Positions 33,248-43,561 of a stretch of 64,000 nt of DNA are shown piece by piece (position 1 is the first letter of the stretch; every line of letters starts with the position of its first letter). The notes beneath the pieces were generated by a model that made no database searches, was not told the origin of the DNA, and saw nothing but the letters and a program-made list of their open reading frames with translations. A program made the position numbers and the translations under genes. The stretch is taken from the NCBI GenBank assembly GCA_902786745.1, contig CADADR010000007.1, positions 1-64,000 on the forward strand. Reading direction: 5' to 3'. The DNA is from an uncultured Bacteroidia bacterium. Its GTDB lineage: Bacteria > Bacteroidota > Bacteroidia > Bacteroidales > F082.

Positions 33248-34651
33248 TTATAACATGCCTCTACTGCCAATTTTAAAATATGCCCAACCTATTTGCATTA
33301 GTACAACAACTGCATACCACACTTTCACCCACTTAAAATTCTTAGGCGTCAATTCGGAAATGCCGTATGCTGCAATAATCAATAAGCCAGGCAAACCTGG
33401 CAACAGAAAACGCTCTGAATTGGCGAAACCACTTAATGAAACCACAAACAAATAACCTATAGTGAAAGAACCAATCAATGAAAGATCCCTCCAACTTTTC
33501 TTTGTGAAAATGGCGGAAAACAGACCTATCAGCACAAAAACACCCATAAAATTACGCACAAAGTTTCCACCATGCATCACAAGTTGGCCATATTGCCCAG
33601 TATCCACCATCGTTGTAAATGGCAAAACGAATACCATAGGTGCCATCACCGAACCAGTCGCATACTTTGCCCAAAGATTACCTCTTACAGTTTGTTCGTA
33701 ACGTCGCAGCTCTTGATTTGTTTCCCTATTTTGAATTAAAGACTCCACTTCATTGGCAATAGTGGATCCGCCCAAAACTGACACAGCCAATATGGCCCAA
33801 ATTGCCACCCTCCATTTTCTTGCTTTCGTTGTAACCTTTGACGAACTGAACAGCAAGGCTGTGAGAAACGCCAAGGCAGCAACGGCGCCCAATGCCGTGC
33901 GAAATAAAAACAAACTCATGCAAAGCAATAAAGGAATAACCACATCCCAAAACTTCGCCCTGGCACTCCTCAACACATAATCTGCTCGCTCTAAGAAAGC
34001 AACGGTCAAAAACAGCATCTCCGTTTCTTTCAAATGATGACCACAATAAATGTATAAATTGGGCATAAAAGCACAAAAAACGGCCGCCATACGCCCCACC
34101 TTATCGCCTAAACTCCGACAGCACAATCTATAAAGCAACACACACATATAAGCGCTCAAAAACGTCTTAATCACACGGGTCAAGAAAATATTGGGGCCAA
34201 TGATTTTATAAAGCAGCGTAAGATATAGGGAGTATCCAGAATCAGAATAACTTGTTCTACTAAAAAACAAATAGCCCATCACACTTTTCCATTCCATGCC
34301 AGCCAACCATTTAGCTTCTTCATGATAGCCCAATGCATCGGCAACATCAAACTCAAAAGGTTGGCCTGTTTGTTGCGTATAAAAATAATAAGAGAACACA
34401 ACCCATAACAACCTGACCAACAAGGCTCCAAAAAACAGTTTTCTTTCAAAAAACTTTGTCCTTGATATCGTTTGCCATTCTTTGCTATACTTATTAGCCA
34501 ACAAGAAAAAAGCCGGCACCTCTACCAGGCCCATTACCATGAAATACCAAGGAATGATATAATGACTAAAGAACAAACTGACCAGAACAAGGGAGATCAG
34601 ATATAGTGTCACTCCTTTGGTGGCAATTGTTTTGGGGAAATACGTAATCAT
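33248..34651 (-). CDS. Multi-pass membrane protein, GT39/GT-C or polymerase-like
   Basis: A 467-residue protein with about ten to twelve hydrophobic segments. The extramembrane loop after the third segment (FEFDVADALGYHEEAKWLAG) has the acidic D-A-x-x-Y-H form seen in GT-C or GT39-like proteins, and SDSGYSLYLTLLYKIIG resembles the same families. It could be a membrane glycosyltransferase that uses a lipid-phosphate sugar, or the Wzy-type polymerase of the cluster. No other polymerase candidate is visible. Its GC content is lower than that of the flanking core genes. Confidence 0.65.
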   Translation of the reverse strand: MITYFPKTIATKGVTLYLISLVLVSLFFSHYIIPWYFMVMGLVEVPAFFLLANKYSKEWQTISRTKFFERKLFFGALLVRLLWVVFSYYFYTQQTGQPFEFDVADALGYHEEAKWLAGMEWKSVMGYLFFSRTSYSDSGYSLYLTLLYKIIGPNIFLTRVIKTFLSAYMCVLLYRLCCRSLGDKVGRMAAVFCAFMPNLYIYCGHHLKETEMLFLTVAFLERADYVLRSARAKFWDVVIPLLLCMSLFLFRTALGAVAALAFLTALLFSSSKVTTKARKWRVAIWAILAVSVLGGSTIANEVESLIQNRETNQELRRYEQTVRGNLWAKYATGSVMAPMVFVLPFTTMVDTGQYGQLVMHGGNFVRNFMGVFVLIGLFSAIFTKKSWRDLSLIGSFTIGYLFVVSLSGFANSERFLLPGLPGLLIIAAYGISELTPKNFKWVKVWYAVVVLMQIGWAYFKIGSRGML

Positions 34652-34674
34652 ATATTAATCAAATGTTACCTTAT

Positions 34675-35394
34675 TTATCCAAACAACTTTCTTTTTAAGC
34701 GAATCAGTCTTATTCTTCCTTTAGGGCCAAAAAAGCGTAAAATGCCACTCTTAATGCCTGACTTCCCCGCCGTCCATGATCCCAATCCTAAGTGATCACA
34801 ATATGTGACGTCTGTTCGCAAATACTCACCTGTTGTTTGCCGGGGGCAAAAGTATTCTACTGGAAAAACATGCAAATCCTTATAATCCTGTTCCAAACCA
34901 TTCAACACCAGTCCGTTTTCACTCATATGCTTAGTGATAAATTGCACATTGGTTGTTTGGTCCCATTGGCCATCTTCAAGGACAAAATGCCTCCCCTGAT
35001 AACGTTCCAATTGCTCATTTATCCAAACCCCATGTGGCTCAGTTGCCATCACACATGTCCCTACAGGAGTAGTTTTGCTGCCTTCAAAGCCAACAAATGC
35101 TTTCCACACCAATAAGTCATCAAACGACTTAAACGCGACAACATCGGTATCCAAATAAATTCCACCTTCTCTCTCCAAAGCCCACAAACGTACATAATCA
35201 CTCACAAATGCGTATTTATGTGCCTCGTATGCTTCTTTTGTATAGGGGACGATGTTGACATCAAAATTGCTTTCATCCCATAACTTATATTCGTAATCGG
35301 GCATATATCTATGCCATGATTCAATGCATTTCAAAGCTAATTCCGGCTTAGGCCCACGCCCAAACCAGCAATAATGGATGGTTTTCGGAATCAT
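34675..35394 (-). CDS. GT32-type glycosyltransferase
   Basis: A 239-residue enzyme with the OCH1/capsular-sugar-transferase fold: MIPKTIHYCWFG at the start, KLWDESN, and the DXD motif GGIYLDTDVV near residue 105 (inside LEREGGIYLDTDV). It is a retaining GT-A enzyme expected to add hexose or hexosamine from a nucleotide donor. The 3' end lies 23 bp upstream of the membrane protein gene. The start overlaps the serine-acetyltransferase-like gene end by 4 bp. Confidence 0.88.
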   Translation of the reverse strand: MIPKTIHYCWFGRGPKPELALKCIESWHRYMPDYEYKLWDESNFDVNIVPYTKEAYEAHKYAFVSDYVRLWALEREGGIYLDTDVVAFKSFDDLLVWKAFVGFEGSKTTPVGTCVMATEPHGVWINEQLERYQGRHFVLEDGQWDQTTNVQFITKHMSENGLVLNGLEQDYKDLHVFPVEYFCPRQTTGEYLRTDVTYCDHLGLGSWTAGKSGIKSGILRFFGPKGRIRLIRLKRKLFG

Positions 35395-36020
35395 ATTAAG
35401 TATTTTTCAAACTGGGGATATGATCTGATGAATAATCGTTCAAAATCCCTACTTGCTGTAGTCACAATGTCTTTATGCTTTTCTTTCACCACCATAGGAT
35501 TTCCAAATACAACCATATCCTTTTCAACATTATTATTCACAACAGCATTAGCGCCCACTCTAACGCCATCACCTACCAAGATCTTGCCAAACAACTTAGC
35601 GCCGGGACCAAGAAATACAAAATCACCAATAATGGGCACATTAGTAATCCTTTCACCTTTTCCACCCAAAATGGGGTTGTCGCCCACACAAACTCCTGGA
35701 TGCATGTCACACCACTTTCCTATATGACTATTCCCGTTGATGATAAGCGTCCCTCTATGGTTAATCTTCATCCCAGGACCTACAACGTTCATCGGAACAT
35801 TAAACCCAAGTCTTACAGACAATTTATGAAATCTATATCTAGCAATCAATGCCGGCAAGGAGGAGTCAGTTCGGGTATTCTTATAATACTCGCATTTGCG
35901 CAGCAGAATCTGAAATTTCCAAATCTCATCGGAAAAAAGCTTAGGATGTTTTCTCGTTTTCCCCAACGCAAATCGATCCGCAGCCAAATAGAACGACAAG
36001 CTCTCTTTATCTGTAATCAT
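35391..36020 (-). CDS. Serine acetyltransferase-like hexapeptide transferase
   Basis: A 209-residue acyltransferase with an N-terminal helical part (about 1-75) and a left-handed beta-helix part (about 80-185: IGKWCDMHPGVCVGD, IGDFVFLGPGAKLFG, VGDGVRVGANAVVNNN). The MHPGV stretch and PGMKINHRGTLIIN resemble CysE-type serine O-acetyltransferases used in polysaccharide clusters. It probably acetylates a sugar hydroxyl with acetyl-CoA. The 4-bp overlap with the GT32 gene indicates coupled translation. Confidence 0.82.
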   Translation of the reverse strand: MITDKESLSFYLAADRFALGKTRKHPKLFSDEIWKFQILLRKCEYYKNTRTDSSLPALIARYRFHKLSVRLGFNVPMNVVGPGMKINHRGTLIINGNSHIGKWCDMHPGVCVGDNPILGGKGERITNVPIIGDFVFLGPGAKLFGKILVGDGVRVGANAVVNNNVEKDMVVFGNPMVVKEKHKDIVTTASRDFERLFIRSYPQFEKYLI

Positions 36021-36060
36021 ATGATTATCAATATTTCATTTAGATATATCCACAACTTTT

Positions 36061-37053
36061 TCAAAGCAAACCAGATTCCTTACAATACTTTTTCCCAAAC
36101 AAATAAAACCATCTTTGCTTCATTCTTGAACCAAACCTCTTTACTTTATACTCACATTTCAATACCGAAATTGGTTTCTCATATTGTTTTCTAAGGTCCT
36201 TTGGCTGTTGGTTCCAATCCACTTTAGCCAGTTCCTGCACGGCCGTATCGTGGAACTCTCTTGAAAGGAAATAAGGTAACAGACTATATGCCCGCAAATT
36301 ATCTATCAACTGCTTAAAATCTAAGTTGAATTTCTCTTCCTCACTCAAAAAATCCAAATTCCAAAGCATATGTTGTTTTGGCTGGTGCAAACGCCCTACT
36401 CCACGGTTTGCCATATCCACATCTTGATTGTAATAGGCCAAAGGCTTGTTCAGAAAAGCAACCTTGTATGTCAAAGCAATCCGTATCCAAAGCAGAAAAT
36501 CTTCACCTAGTTTTATTTCGCGAGGGAAGCCTTCCTTTTCATCAAAAACAGGCCGGGGGATTGCTACTGAGATAGAAGTCAAAGGCATCGCCAAAGTCTT
36601 TGCGTAGACTTGGCAATAATTGATATATCCTTTTTCAAAGTTTGGCTCCACCCCAACGGGTGCCACTTTGGTTTTATGTTTGGTCTCGTTTACAATGATA
36701 TAATTGGTCCCATAAATTCCTGCTTCAGGGAACTCGACAATGAGTCTGTTCATTTCCTCCAAGAAAGCGGGGTCCCACCAATCATCGGCATCAAGAAAGC
36801 AGACATAATCCCCTTGAGAGAGTGCCACACCATTATTTCGTGCCATGCTAACACCAGCATTTTTCTGCCGATATATATGACAATTTCCACGACCTTGAAT
36901 AACCTTCAGAGCATTCTCATAGGAATCATCCGTGCTTCCGTCATCCATAATCACCAATTCATAATCAGTGAAGGTTTGAGACAAGATGCTTCCAATAGCC
37001 TTAGCCACATAAGGCGCTTTGTTATAAAGAGGGACAACAACAGAAAACCTCAT
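36061..37053 (-). CDS. GT2 glycosyltransferase
   Basis: A 330-residue inverting GT-A enzyme. MRFSVVVPLYNKAPYVAKAI starts the nucleotide-binding fold, VIMDDGSTDDS holds the acidic pair and VCFLDADDWWDP is the DXD region. ARNNGVALSQGDY is the intervening helix. The C-terminus (about 230-330) is basic and may lie on the membrane. The start overlaps the neighbouring GT2 gene by 4 bp. Confidence 0.9.
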   Translation of the reverse strand: MRFSVVVPLYNKAPYVAKAIGSILSQTFTDYELVIMDDGSTDDSYENALKVIQGRGNCHIYRQKNAGVSMARNNGVALSQGDYVCFLDADDWWDPAFLEEMNRLIVEFPEAGIYGTNYIIVNETKHKTKVAPVGVEPNFEKGYINYCQVYAKTLAMPLTSISVAIPRPVFDEKEGFPREIKLGEDFLLWIRIALTYKVAFLNKPLAYYNQDVDMANRGVGRLHQPKQHMLWNLDFLSEEEKFNLDFKQLIDNLRAYSLLPYFLSREFHDTAVQELAKVDWNQQPKDLRKQYEKPISVLKCEYKVKRFGSRMKQRWFYLFGKKYCKESGLL

Positions 37054-37895
37054 TTGTATTCAGTAATCTTATTATTTTTGCGCTTCATCTTTTCCATCTT
37101 GAATAGACAGCGATCCATAAACCACACCATTTTGTAAGCCCATGGATGCCTTTTCAATCTCTTCATTTGGTCTATTGGAAACGCAAAGTGTTCATAATCA
37201 TTCAAAACTGCCTCAGGCACAAGTTGTTCAAGCACCCGTTTACGTTCTTCCTTGCCCATTGTTTTGTTCGTTTCACTTACACCCGTCATATCAAACAAAG
37301 TCACATCCAAGTCAATATAATGTGGTTTTTCAACTCCCAAAACAATGGCTTGCAAAAACCATTTCCAATCAGAAACAATTTTCAAGCTCTCATCATAATA
37401 ACCATATTTTTCAAACAAGTCCCTACGGATATAGGCCGGGTCGTGATTCAAGGAACCCGTATACAAACCCAGCATAGTGATTTCCTGCCCAGCAAAACAT
37501 TTGTCTACCATTATTCTGCCGTCAGGAAAACATTTCACCATATTACCATACATGATAGAGGGATTGCCTGCCTTCGCAGCAGCCTCAAGCATTTGTTCCG
37601 TAACCTCTTCAGAAGCGAGGCAATCCCCCGAATTGAGAATTTGGACATACTCTCCTGAAGCCATATGGATGCCTTTATTCATGGCGTTATAGATGCCCTT
37701 ATCAGGTTCTGAAACCCATTTCATATGAGCAAACCATGGTTCCAACTTCTTGATAACATCTACACTGCCATCAGTCGATGCTCCGTCAACAACAACATAT
37801 TCAAACTCTTTAAAGGTCTGGGAAGCAACGCTCTTGATGGTTTTTTCAAGACCTGCGGCGTTATTTCGATTGATGGTAATGATGGAAAGTTTCAT
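37050..37895 (-). CDS. GT2 glycosyltransferase (WcaA/colanic type)
   Basis: A 281-residue GT2 enzyme: MKLSIITINRNNAAGLEKTI, VVVDGASTDGSVDVI, SEPDKGIYNAMNKGI and ILNSGDCL as the metal-binding segment. The SEPDKGIYNAMNKG block is characteristic of the GT2 subgroup found in colanic-acid-like clusters. It is translationally coupled to the next GT2 gene (4-bp overlap) and follows the RffA-like aminotransferase gene by 12 bp. Transfer of Fuc4NAc or a related sugar is plausible from position but unproven. Confidence 0.9.
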   Translation of the reverse strand: MKLSIITINRNNAAGLEKTIKSVASQTFKEFEYVVVDGASTDGSVDVIKKLEPWFAHMKWVSEPDKGIYNAMNKGIHMASGEYVQILNSGDCLASEEVTEQMLEAAAKAGNPSIMYGNMVKCFPDGRIMVDKCFAGQEITMLGLYTGSLNHDPAYIRRDLFEKYGYYDESLKIVSDWKWFLQAIVLGVEKPHYIDLDVTLFDMTGVSETNKTMGKEERKRVLEQLVPEAVLNDYEHFAFPIDQMKRLKRHPWAYKMVWFMDRCLFKMEKMKRKNNKITEYK

Positions 37896-37907
37896 TTATA
37901 AAACCCT

Positions 37908-39029
37908 TCAACCTATTTTGATTACCTGACAAATATCCTCCACATCCGATTCTTTCAAATCATAATACATCGGTAAACGAACCAAACAATCCGCGTATCT
38001 GTCGCATTCAGGAAGAGAACGACCATCATGCTTATCCTTATAGAATTCGCTACTATGCAAACTAAGGTAATGGAATACGGCCAATATGTCGTTTTCTTTC
38101 AGTTTCTTAATCATATCAGTACGTTCATTCAAACTATTACATACCAAATAAAACATGTGCGCATTGTTTGTGGCATAATCAGGCACATCAGGTAATCTGA
38201 AAAAACCTTGCTCAGCCAATGGACGTAACAATTCATAGTATTTGTCCCATAACAATTTACGCTTGTTCTGAATATTCTTCATATCTTCTAACTGAGCCCA
38301 TAAAAAAGCGGCAACAACCTCGCTTGGCAAAAAAGAAGACCCTATATCACACCATCCATATTTATTGACTTCGCCACGGAAAAATTCCGCGCGATTAGTA
38401 CCTTTTTCCCATATTATCTCCGCTCGGCGAATAAAACGCTCATCATTGATGCCCAACATTCCACCTTCTCCAGATATGATATTCTTTGTTTCATGAAACG
38501 AGAACGCTGACAGGTGGCCAATAGTACCTAATGGTCTGCCTTTGTAATATGAATCTATTGCCTGAGCTGCATCTTCCACTACCATCAGATTGTGACGGTT
38601 TGCCAACTCCATAATCCGGTCCATATCACATGCAACACCCGCATAATGCACCGGAACGACAACTTTGGTTTTTGGTGTAATCAACGCCTCAATTTGTTCC
38701 GCGTCAATATTAGGGTTGCGCTTCATACTATCTGCAAAAACAATCTTTGCTCCTGCTCGAACAAACGCCAAAGCAGACGACACAAACGTGTAACTTGGCA
38801 CAATAACCTCGTCACCAGGCTGAATGCCGCATAAAATAGCACACATTTCAAGCGCATCCGTGCAACTCGTTGTGAGCAAACATTTTTTGAAGCCATATTT
38901 ATCTTCAAAGAAACTCTGGCAACGTTTTGTGAATTCGCCATTGCCGCTAAGCTTGCCATTATTCACAGCCTGATACATATAGTGGGCTTCCTTACCCGTG
39001 AGATGAGGAGAATTAAACGGAATCTTCAT
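37908..39029 (-). CDS. rffA: dTDP-4-amino-4,6-dideoxygalactose transaminase (RffA/WecE)
   Basis: A 373-residue DegT/DnrJ/EryC1 PLP aminotransferase. The RffA subfamily features are the opening IPFNSPHLTGKEAHYMYQA, TTSCTDALEMCAILCGIQPGDEV and the PLP-lysine motif SFHETKNI. It would convert dTDP-4-keto-6-deoxyglucose to dTDP-4-amino-4,6-dideoxygalactose. The downstream gene order (GNAT acetyltransferase 18 bp upstream in transcription) matches the RffC-RffA pair of enterobacterial common antigen. The dTDP-glucose enzymes RmlA and RmlB are not in this window. Confidence 0.9.
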   Translation of the reverse strand: MKIPFNSPHLTGKEAHYMYQAVNNGKLSGNGEFTKRCQSFFEDKYGFKKCLLTTSCTDALEMCAILCGIQPGDEVIVPSYTFVSSALAFVRAGAKIVFADSMKRNPNIDAEQIEALITPKTKVVVPVHYAGVACDMDRIMELANRHNLMVVEDAAQAIDSYYKGRPLGTIGHLSAFSFHETKNIISGEGGMLGINDERFIRRAEIIWEKGTNRAEFFRGEVNKYGWCDIGSSFLPSEVVAAFLWAQLEDMKNIQNKRKLLWDKYYELLRPLAEQGFFRLPDVPDYATNNAHMFYLVCNSLNERTDMIKKLKENDILAVFHYLSLHSSEFYKDKHDGRSLPECDRYADCLVRLPMYYDLKESDVEDICQVIKIG

Positions 39030-39047
39030 ATAATAAATCTTTAAGTC

Positions 39048-39746
39048 TTACAACCACCAATGCCAAACATCCATCACAGACTCCACCTTAAAACCAGCTT
39101 TTTCATATAAACGACAAGCTGCTACGTTTTCCAATTGTGTAGCAACAGAAATATGCCCACAATGCATATTATCCGCATAATTTAAAACATGCTGCATCAT
39201 AACGGTCCCTATTCCTTTATTTTGCAAATCTTCATGAATAGCCACCAAACCAATTGTACACTTGTCATTATTATTACTCACTGTAACTAAACCTTTTGGC
39301 ACGTCATCTATCATATAACACAAAACTCCAGAAGCTATCTTACCATTAACAGATTGCTCAATCCAACAGGAATATAAACGTTCATAACTACCCTTGGGGA
39401 ATTTTTCATCCAATCTGAATCTGGAATATTTACCACTTACCAAAGCCAGATGCAGTAAATCATCCGTAACACCCTTATCGCTTTCCCATAGTATTATATT
39501 ATGATTTGCCTCAAAATGGATAGTATTATTCGATAAGGTATAAACTACCTTTTCATCGACTAACTTGGCATTTGCTACCGAAAAATCAAGTCCTTGTTTT
39601 GCAAAGACATATACCAAATCGTAACTGTTTTTCAACATTGTTTGTTGACCTGCCAACAAATTCACTTCTTCCTCAGAAGATACATTCACACGACCTATTT
39701 GCATGTCAAAAAAATTGCTATCCCAATCCAATCTCTCTATTTTCAT
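39048..39746 (-). CDS. rffC: GNAT acetyltransferase (RffC/WecD-like)
   Basis: A 232-residue GNAT protein with the two-part layout of WecD. The N-terminal part begins with MKIERLDWDSNFFDMQIGRV and the C-terminal GNAT fold has the acetyl-CoA motif VAIHEDLQNKGIGTVMMQHV (parts) and RLYEKAGFKVESVMDVWHWWL at the end. It should N-acetylate the 4-amino sugar made by the neighbouring transaminase to dTDP-Fuc4NAc. I use ATG 39746; GTG one codon upstream is possible. Confidence 0.85.
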   Translation of the reverse strand: MKIERLDWDSNFFDMQIGRVNVSSEEEVNLLAGQQTMLKNSYDLVYVFAKQGLDFSVANAKLVDEKVVYTLSNNTIHFEANHNIILWESDKGVTDDLLHLALVSGKYSRFRLDEKFPKGSYERLYSCWIEQSVNGKIASGVLCYMIDDVPKGLVTVSNNNDKCTIGLVAIHEDLQNKGIGTVMMQHVLNYADNMHCGHISVATQLENVAACRLYEKAGFKVESVMDVWHWWL

Positions 39747-39755
39747 CACAATTCT

Positions 39756-41051
39756 TTATGTTATATTAGGCTTTGTCAAACAATCACCACAAAACAATTT
39801 TGATATTAGTTCGTCAATCGCATGACCTTTTTCTTGATTAGAATACAATCTAACCGCATTTTCCCGACAACAATCAGACATTTTTTGCCAGTCTAATTTA
39901 GACAAGGAAACAATCGTTTCTATTCCAATTGCCAGATCTTCAGCATTGCCATATTCAGCAACATATCCTGTTTTTCCTGTTTTCACCAGGTCTAACGACA
40001 ATCCTACAGGAAAAGCAACCACTGGCGTACCACACATTAAAGCTTGCTGCACCATCATCGGACCAGCATCTGCAATTGTAGGGCAAACAAAAACATCTGC
40101 CATTTGATAGGCTTCTATTAATTGTTGTTCATTCAAACTTCCCAAAAAGATAGCATTATTTGGTGTTCCTTGCAAAGTTCCATTTCCTGCCAACAATAAT
40201 GTAATAACTTCACCTTTCATCTGTTGCAATGCCCTTATCAACAAAACCATTCCTTTTCTGGGCTCGTTCAAATTGGTGGCACCCGCCAATACTATTTTTG
40301 AATTTATTGGCACACCCCATTTCTCACGCAACTCATCCCTATTTTCAGCAGGATGATAGCGCAACTCATCCATAGGTAAAATGAGTCTCTCAACACGAAA
40401 ACCCTTGTATATTTCCGATTGTCTCAAGCGATATTCTTCCGACTTATTAGCTATAACATAACTGTTTTTAGGAAGATATTTTTTCTTAAACAAATAATTC
40501 CATTCTATTCCCTTTTGAACAATCCAAGAAGATGCCGCAGGACATTTTTTACATCCATTCACATATCCTTGACAATCCAACTGATAGTGGCATCCTCCTG
40601 AATACAAGGCATGGTCAACCAAAAGAAAAACAATTTTGGCACCCGTAAGCTTTCCCAAATCATGAATCACCTTTGCATTAGCAAAATCAGACACCCAATG
40701 AACAAATATGACATCTGGCTTCTTTGGCAAAAACTTTAAAACATCCTTAGCAGAATAACATGTAAAGCGTTCACAAAGATTATACATCGAGTATGTGTTA
40801 TCTATGTGAGAGTGTCTTATTGCCTTTCGGAATACAAATCTTCGTAGCTTATTCCAATATAATGGCTTGGCATTATTTATTTCACGGCTCGAACCATCTG
40901 GATATAAGCATGTCTTCCCGCGAATCACGACATAAGAGTCGTATCCATATTCAAGGCACTTCCTATGAAAATCCATAGTATATGTGTATCCTCCCCCCGA
41001 AGACAAAGATGTAAGATGTAGCAACACAGGCCTGTCTCTCAGTGTCTCCAT
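39756..41051 (-). CDS. GT4 glycosyltransferase (WcaC-like)
   Basis: A 431-residue GT4 enzyme with the colanic-acid WcaC/WcaL look: HLTSLSSGGGYTYTMDFHRK at the start, HWVSDFANAK, and the cysteine cluster GGCHYQLDCQGYVNGCKKCP. The cluster is typical of this subgroup, so it is not unusual here. The E-x7-E region is TIADAGPMMVQQALMCGTPVV (given in parts: TIADAGPMMVQQALMCG). I start at ATG 41051, overlapping the upstream gene by 13 bp; the longer frame begins with TTG. Confidence 0.85.
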   Translation of the reverse strand: METLRDRPVLLHLTSLSSGGGYTYTMDFHRKCLEYGYDSYVVIRGKTCLYPDGSSREINNAKPLYWNKLRRFVFRKAIRHSHIDNTYSMYNLCERFTCYSAKDVLKFLPKKPDVIFVHWVSDFANAKVIHDLGKLTGAKIVFLLVDHALYSGGCHYQLDCQGYVNGCKKCPAASSWIVQKGIEWNYLFKKKYLPKNSYVIANKSEEYRLRQSEIYKGFRVERLILPMDELRYHPAENRDELREKWGVPINSKIVLAGATNLNEPRKGMVLLIRALQQMKGEVITLLLAGNGTLQGTPNNAIFLGSLNEQQLIEAYQMADVFVCPTIADAGPMMVQQALMCGTPVVAFPVGLSLDLVKTGKTGYVAEYGNAEDLAIGIETIVSLSKLDWQKMSDCCRENAVRLYSNQEKGHAIDELISKLFCGDCLTKPNIT

Positions 41052-41980
41052 ACCAAATCTATAATTTTCAACAAACAACGGAGTACAAAAGGTTTCTTTG
41101 AGACTCGCGTAAATCTTTGATACATTACCCAATCAAATAAATGATCAACCTTAAATGAGTAATGTCGCAACGGTGTATGGCATTCAAAAGTCTTCATATT
41201 TCCCCTTCGATCATTCGAACTTGGAGTATGTGTCGATTCAATCCCAAATCCAATATTCGACATTTGATTGACTGTTGAGACTATCGAATAAGTGCCATTC
41301 AACAATCTGGCATAAGCCCATTGGTAATCCCATGCGTCCTTAGGTGGGTTCGCATAATATTGATTGAGTATTGACTCCCATAAAGGGAAAGCAACTTTTC
41401 TAACATTATTCTTAAATTGTTCTTTAACCTCATTACTTCCCCATGACTTAATCTCAAAATCAAACAATTTCCAGGCTCTACGCCAAGACGCCCAACACCC
41501 CATTGTCATACCACCATCTTTAACAAATATGTAATCATAACAAGAAGAACGCCACTTTGACAATGCATTTGTGCCCGTAATGAGTGATATTCTATCATCA
41601 TGTTTGTACTTCTCCAATAGTTCCTCGTAAAAATCAAAGATTGTGGGCGATGGCAAACAATCATCTTCAAAAATCATCCCTTGCTCTACATGTTCAAAAA
41701 ACCAAGTTATTGCCGTTGCTGGCCCTGGACCACAGCCCAAGTTTTTTTCAGAATATAATGTGTGTAAACACGTGTTGGTCTTCATTACAAGACCTTCAAC
41801 CACTTGCCTAACTTCTGCACATTTCTTAATATCATACTCATTGCCTTCACGAGCTCTATCCTGAAAAACATACAAGTCTTGAGGCTTGGCCATCAGGATA
41901 GACTCCAAGACTCTCCTTGTATGTTCTGGTCGGTTAAAAGTGATAAGAAGAACAGGGGTGTGGATGCCTATCATATCCAT
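41039..41980 (-). CDS. GT-A glycosyltransferase (GNT-I-like)
   Basis: A 313-residue GT-A fold protein of the type annotated as nucleotide-diphospho-sugar or hemolysin-like transferase in surface polysaccharide loci. [20 protein letters not shown] is the opening, and [15 protein letters not shown] is the acidic metal site (EDD). [25 protein letters not shown] is a family block (in parts). The start overlaps the acyltransferase gene by 10 bp. Confidence 0.8.
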   Translation of the reverse strand: MDMIGIHTPVLLITFNRPEHTRRVLESILMAKPQDLYVFQDRAREGNEYDIKKCAEVRQVVEGLVMKTNTCLHTLYSEKNLGCGPGPATAITWFFEHVEQGMIFEDDCLPSPTIFDFYEELLEKYKHDDRISLITGTNALSKWRSSCYDYIFVKDGGMTMGCWASWRRAWKLFDFEIKSWGSNEVKEQFKNNVRKVAFPLWESILNQYYANPPKDAWDYQWAYARLLNGTYSIVSTVNQMSNIGFGIESTHTPSSNDRRGNMKTFECHTPLRHYSFKVDHLFDWVMYQRFTRVSKKPFVLRCLLKIIDLVWRH

Positions 41981-42627
41981 CTCTCTATTGTTTTAATTAT
42001 TTTGGCAGGGTTACCCGCCACTATGGTATTGGGTGGCACGTCTTTGGTCACCACCGAACCTGCGCCAATGACTGCACCATTTCCAATAGTAACACCTTTC
42101 AGCACAGTCACATTCTTGCCGATCCAGGCATGGTCGCCGATGACGATAGGGGCCATGACCTTGTCCTTTTGGCCATCGATGCAGTGTGAGTCGGAATCGG
42201 CGATGCACACGTTGTCGGAAATCGCGCAGCCTTTACCTATTTCAATATGGTGGAAACAATTCAAGGTGGCATTGGTGTTGAGGAATGTGCCGCCATGCAC
42301 CACCAATTTAGCGCCTGGCGCCACATAGACCGAGGCTCCTTGGTAAAGCTTGAAGTCTCCATCGCACACAAAAGTGCTGTCCTTGTCAAGCCTGAACTCG
42401 GAGACATAACGCCGCTTCCGCGTTGCAAACCAAGAGTCATTGATAACGATTTCACCCGTCGCAAAACTCACATTGGCCGACTTGTCGATGTCGACAATCG
42501 ACTGCGGACAGACATGGAACGAAGCTGCCCTGCCCAATTGCAGTTTCCTGCGCCAACAGATGGTCTTGGCGACATCAAATCTCTTGACAAACGCTATCGC
42601 CTTCACTATTTTTCTTTTCAAGCCCAT
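41971..42627 (-). CDS. Hexapeptide acyltransferase (WcaF/LbH type)
   Basis: A 218-residue left-handed beta-helix acyltransferase. The helix starts near residue 110 ([21 protein letters not shown]) and includes the catalytic histidine loop ([25 protein letters not shown]), [31 protein letters not shown] (in parts) and the ending [15 protein letters not shown] 42627 is chosen over GTG 42636; either way it abuts the GT2 gene. It likely O-acetylates the polysaccharide precursor. Confidence 0.85.
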   Translation of the reverse strand: MGLKRKIVKAIAFVKRFDVAKTICWRRKLQLGRAASFHVCPQSIVDIDKSANVSFATGEIVINDSWFATRKRRYVSEFRLDKDSTFVCDGDFKLYQGASVYVAPGAKLVVHGGTFLNTNATLNCFHHIEIGKGCAISDNVCIADSDSHCIDGQKDKVMAPIVIGDHAWIGKNVTVLKGVTIGNGAVIGAGSVVTKDVPPNTIVAGNPAKIIKTIERWI

Positions 42628-42632
42628 TAGTA

Positions 42633-43550
42633 TCACGATAACCAGTTCAAGCCAGGCATAACATTCACTTTCCTGCTTCGTTTGATTGCTTTAGCATTTT
42701 TGCACAAAAAACGCATAGTTTTCCAATGCATCATCGCTTGCGGCATCTTAAAAACCACAAATTTCGACATCGCTTTTCTGAAGTGATAAAAGCACAATCC
42801 ACTTATCATTACTGGGTTATTGACATTAGTGACTTCTGCCAAAAGTTCAGCATTTCCAGTTTGCACTTTTTTGTCAGCAGCTGTAATCCTTCTTTCCGTG
42901 TCATGTACCGCAATGCATGATGGGCAAACACCTGTTTTCATTTCATGAAACGACACCCTATGTAAATAATTGTCATCTTCGCCATAATGCGAAAAAATCG
43001 GGTCGAAGCCGCCTACTGTCTCAAGCGTCCTTCTTGGTAACAGCCACGCTGCCGCATTTACATATTTTGTTTCATAAACTTCTTTTAACCTGCCAAAAAA
43101 CAGGTCTTCGAATAGCAACTTATCTGTAATCTTTCCATCATCAAGATAATTGATCAAGCCTTTCTCCAAACCCGTCTTTTTCGCATTAAGATGTATTGGG
43201 CTCAAAATACCATATTCCGTGTGTTTTAAGTGAATACCTATTAGCTTTTCAAACGTATCTTCCTCCACCCAAGCATCCTGATTGAGCAGAAACACATAGT
43301 CGCATTCATGATCCAAAGCATACCGAATCCCCAAATTGTTGGCTTTGCCAAAGCCCAAGTTTTCCATCGATTCAATCAAATGAATCTCAGGATAGTGTTC
43401 CTTGATAAAATCCACAGTGCCGTCATTGGAAGCATTATCAATTACCACGGTTTGTACAGGAATAGATGAATTCCTCAAAGAAGTGAAGCAACGGTCATAC
43501 CATTGCTTTCCTTTAAATGTAACAATGACCACAAACAATTTCACTTCCAT
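42633..43550 (-). CDS. GT2 rhamnosyltransferase-like glycosyltransferase
   Basis: A 305-residue GT2 enzyme of the rhamnosyltransferase-like subgroup: [45 protein letters not shown] and the acidic site [12 protein letters not shown]. These features are shared by enzymes transferring rhamnose or related deoxysugars. With GDP-fucose made elsewhere in the window, fucose is also a candidate donor. Confidence 0.88.
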   Translation of the reverse strand: MEVKLFVVIVTFKGKQWYDRCFTSLRNSSIPVQTVVIDNASNDGTVDFIKEHYPEIHLIESMENLGFGKANNLGIRYALDHECDYVFLLNQDAWVEEDTFEKLIGIHLKHTEYGILSPIHLNAKKTGLEKGLINYLDDGKITDKLLFEDLFFGRLKEVYETKYVNAAAWLLPRRTLETVGGFDPIFSHYGEDDNYLHRVSFHEMKTGVCPSCIAVHDTERRITAADKKVQTGNAELLAEVTNVNNPVMISGLCFYHFRKAMSKFVVFKMPQAMMHWKTMRFLCKNAKAIKRSRKVNVMPGLNWLS

Positions 43551-43561
43551 AGAACTCTGTG

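Noticed and set aside
40500..40600. Cysteine cluster in the GT4 protein as a novel metal site
   Set aside because: The cysteine-rich stretch is usual for the WcaC-like GT4 subgroup.
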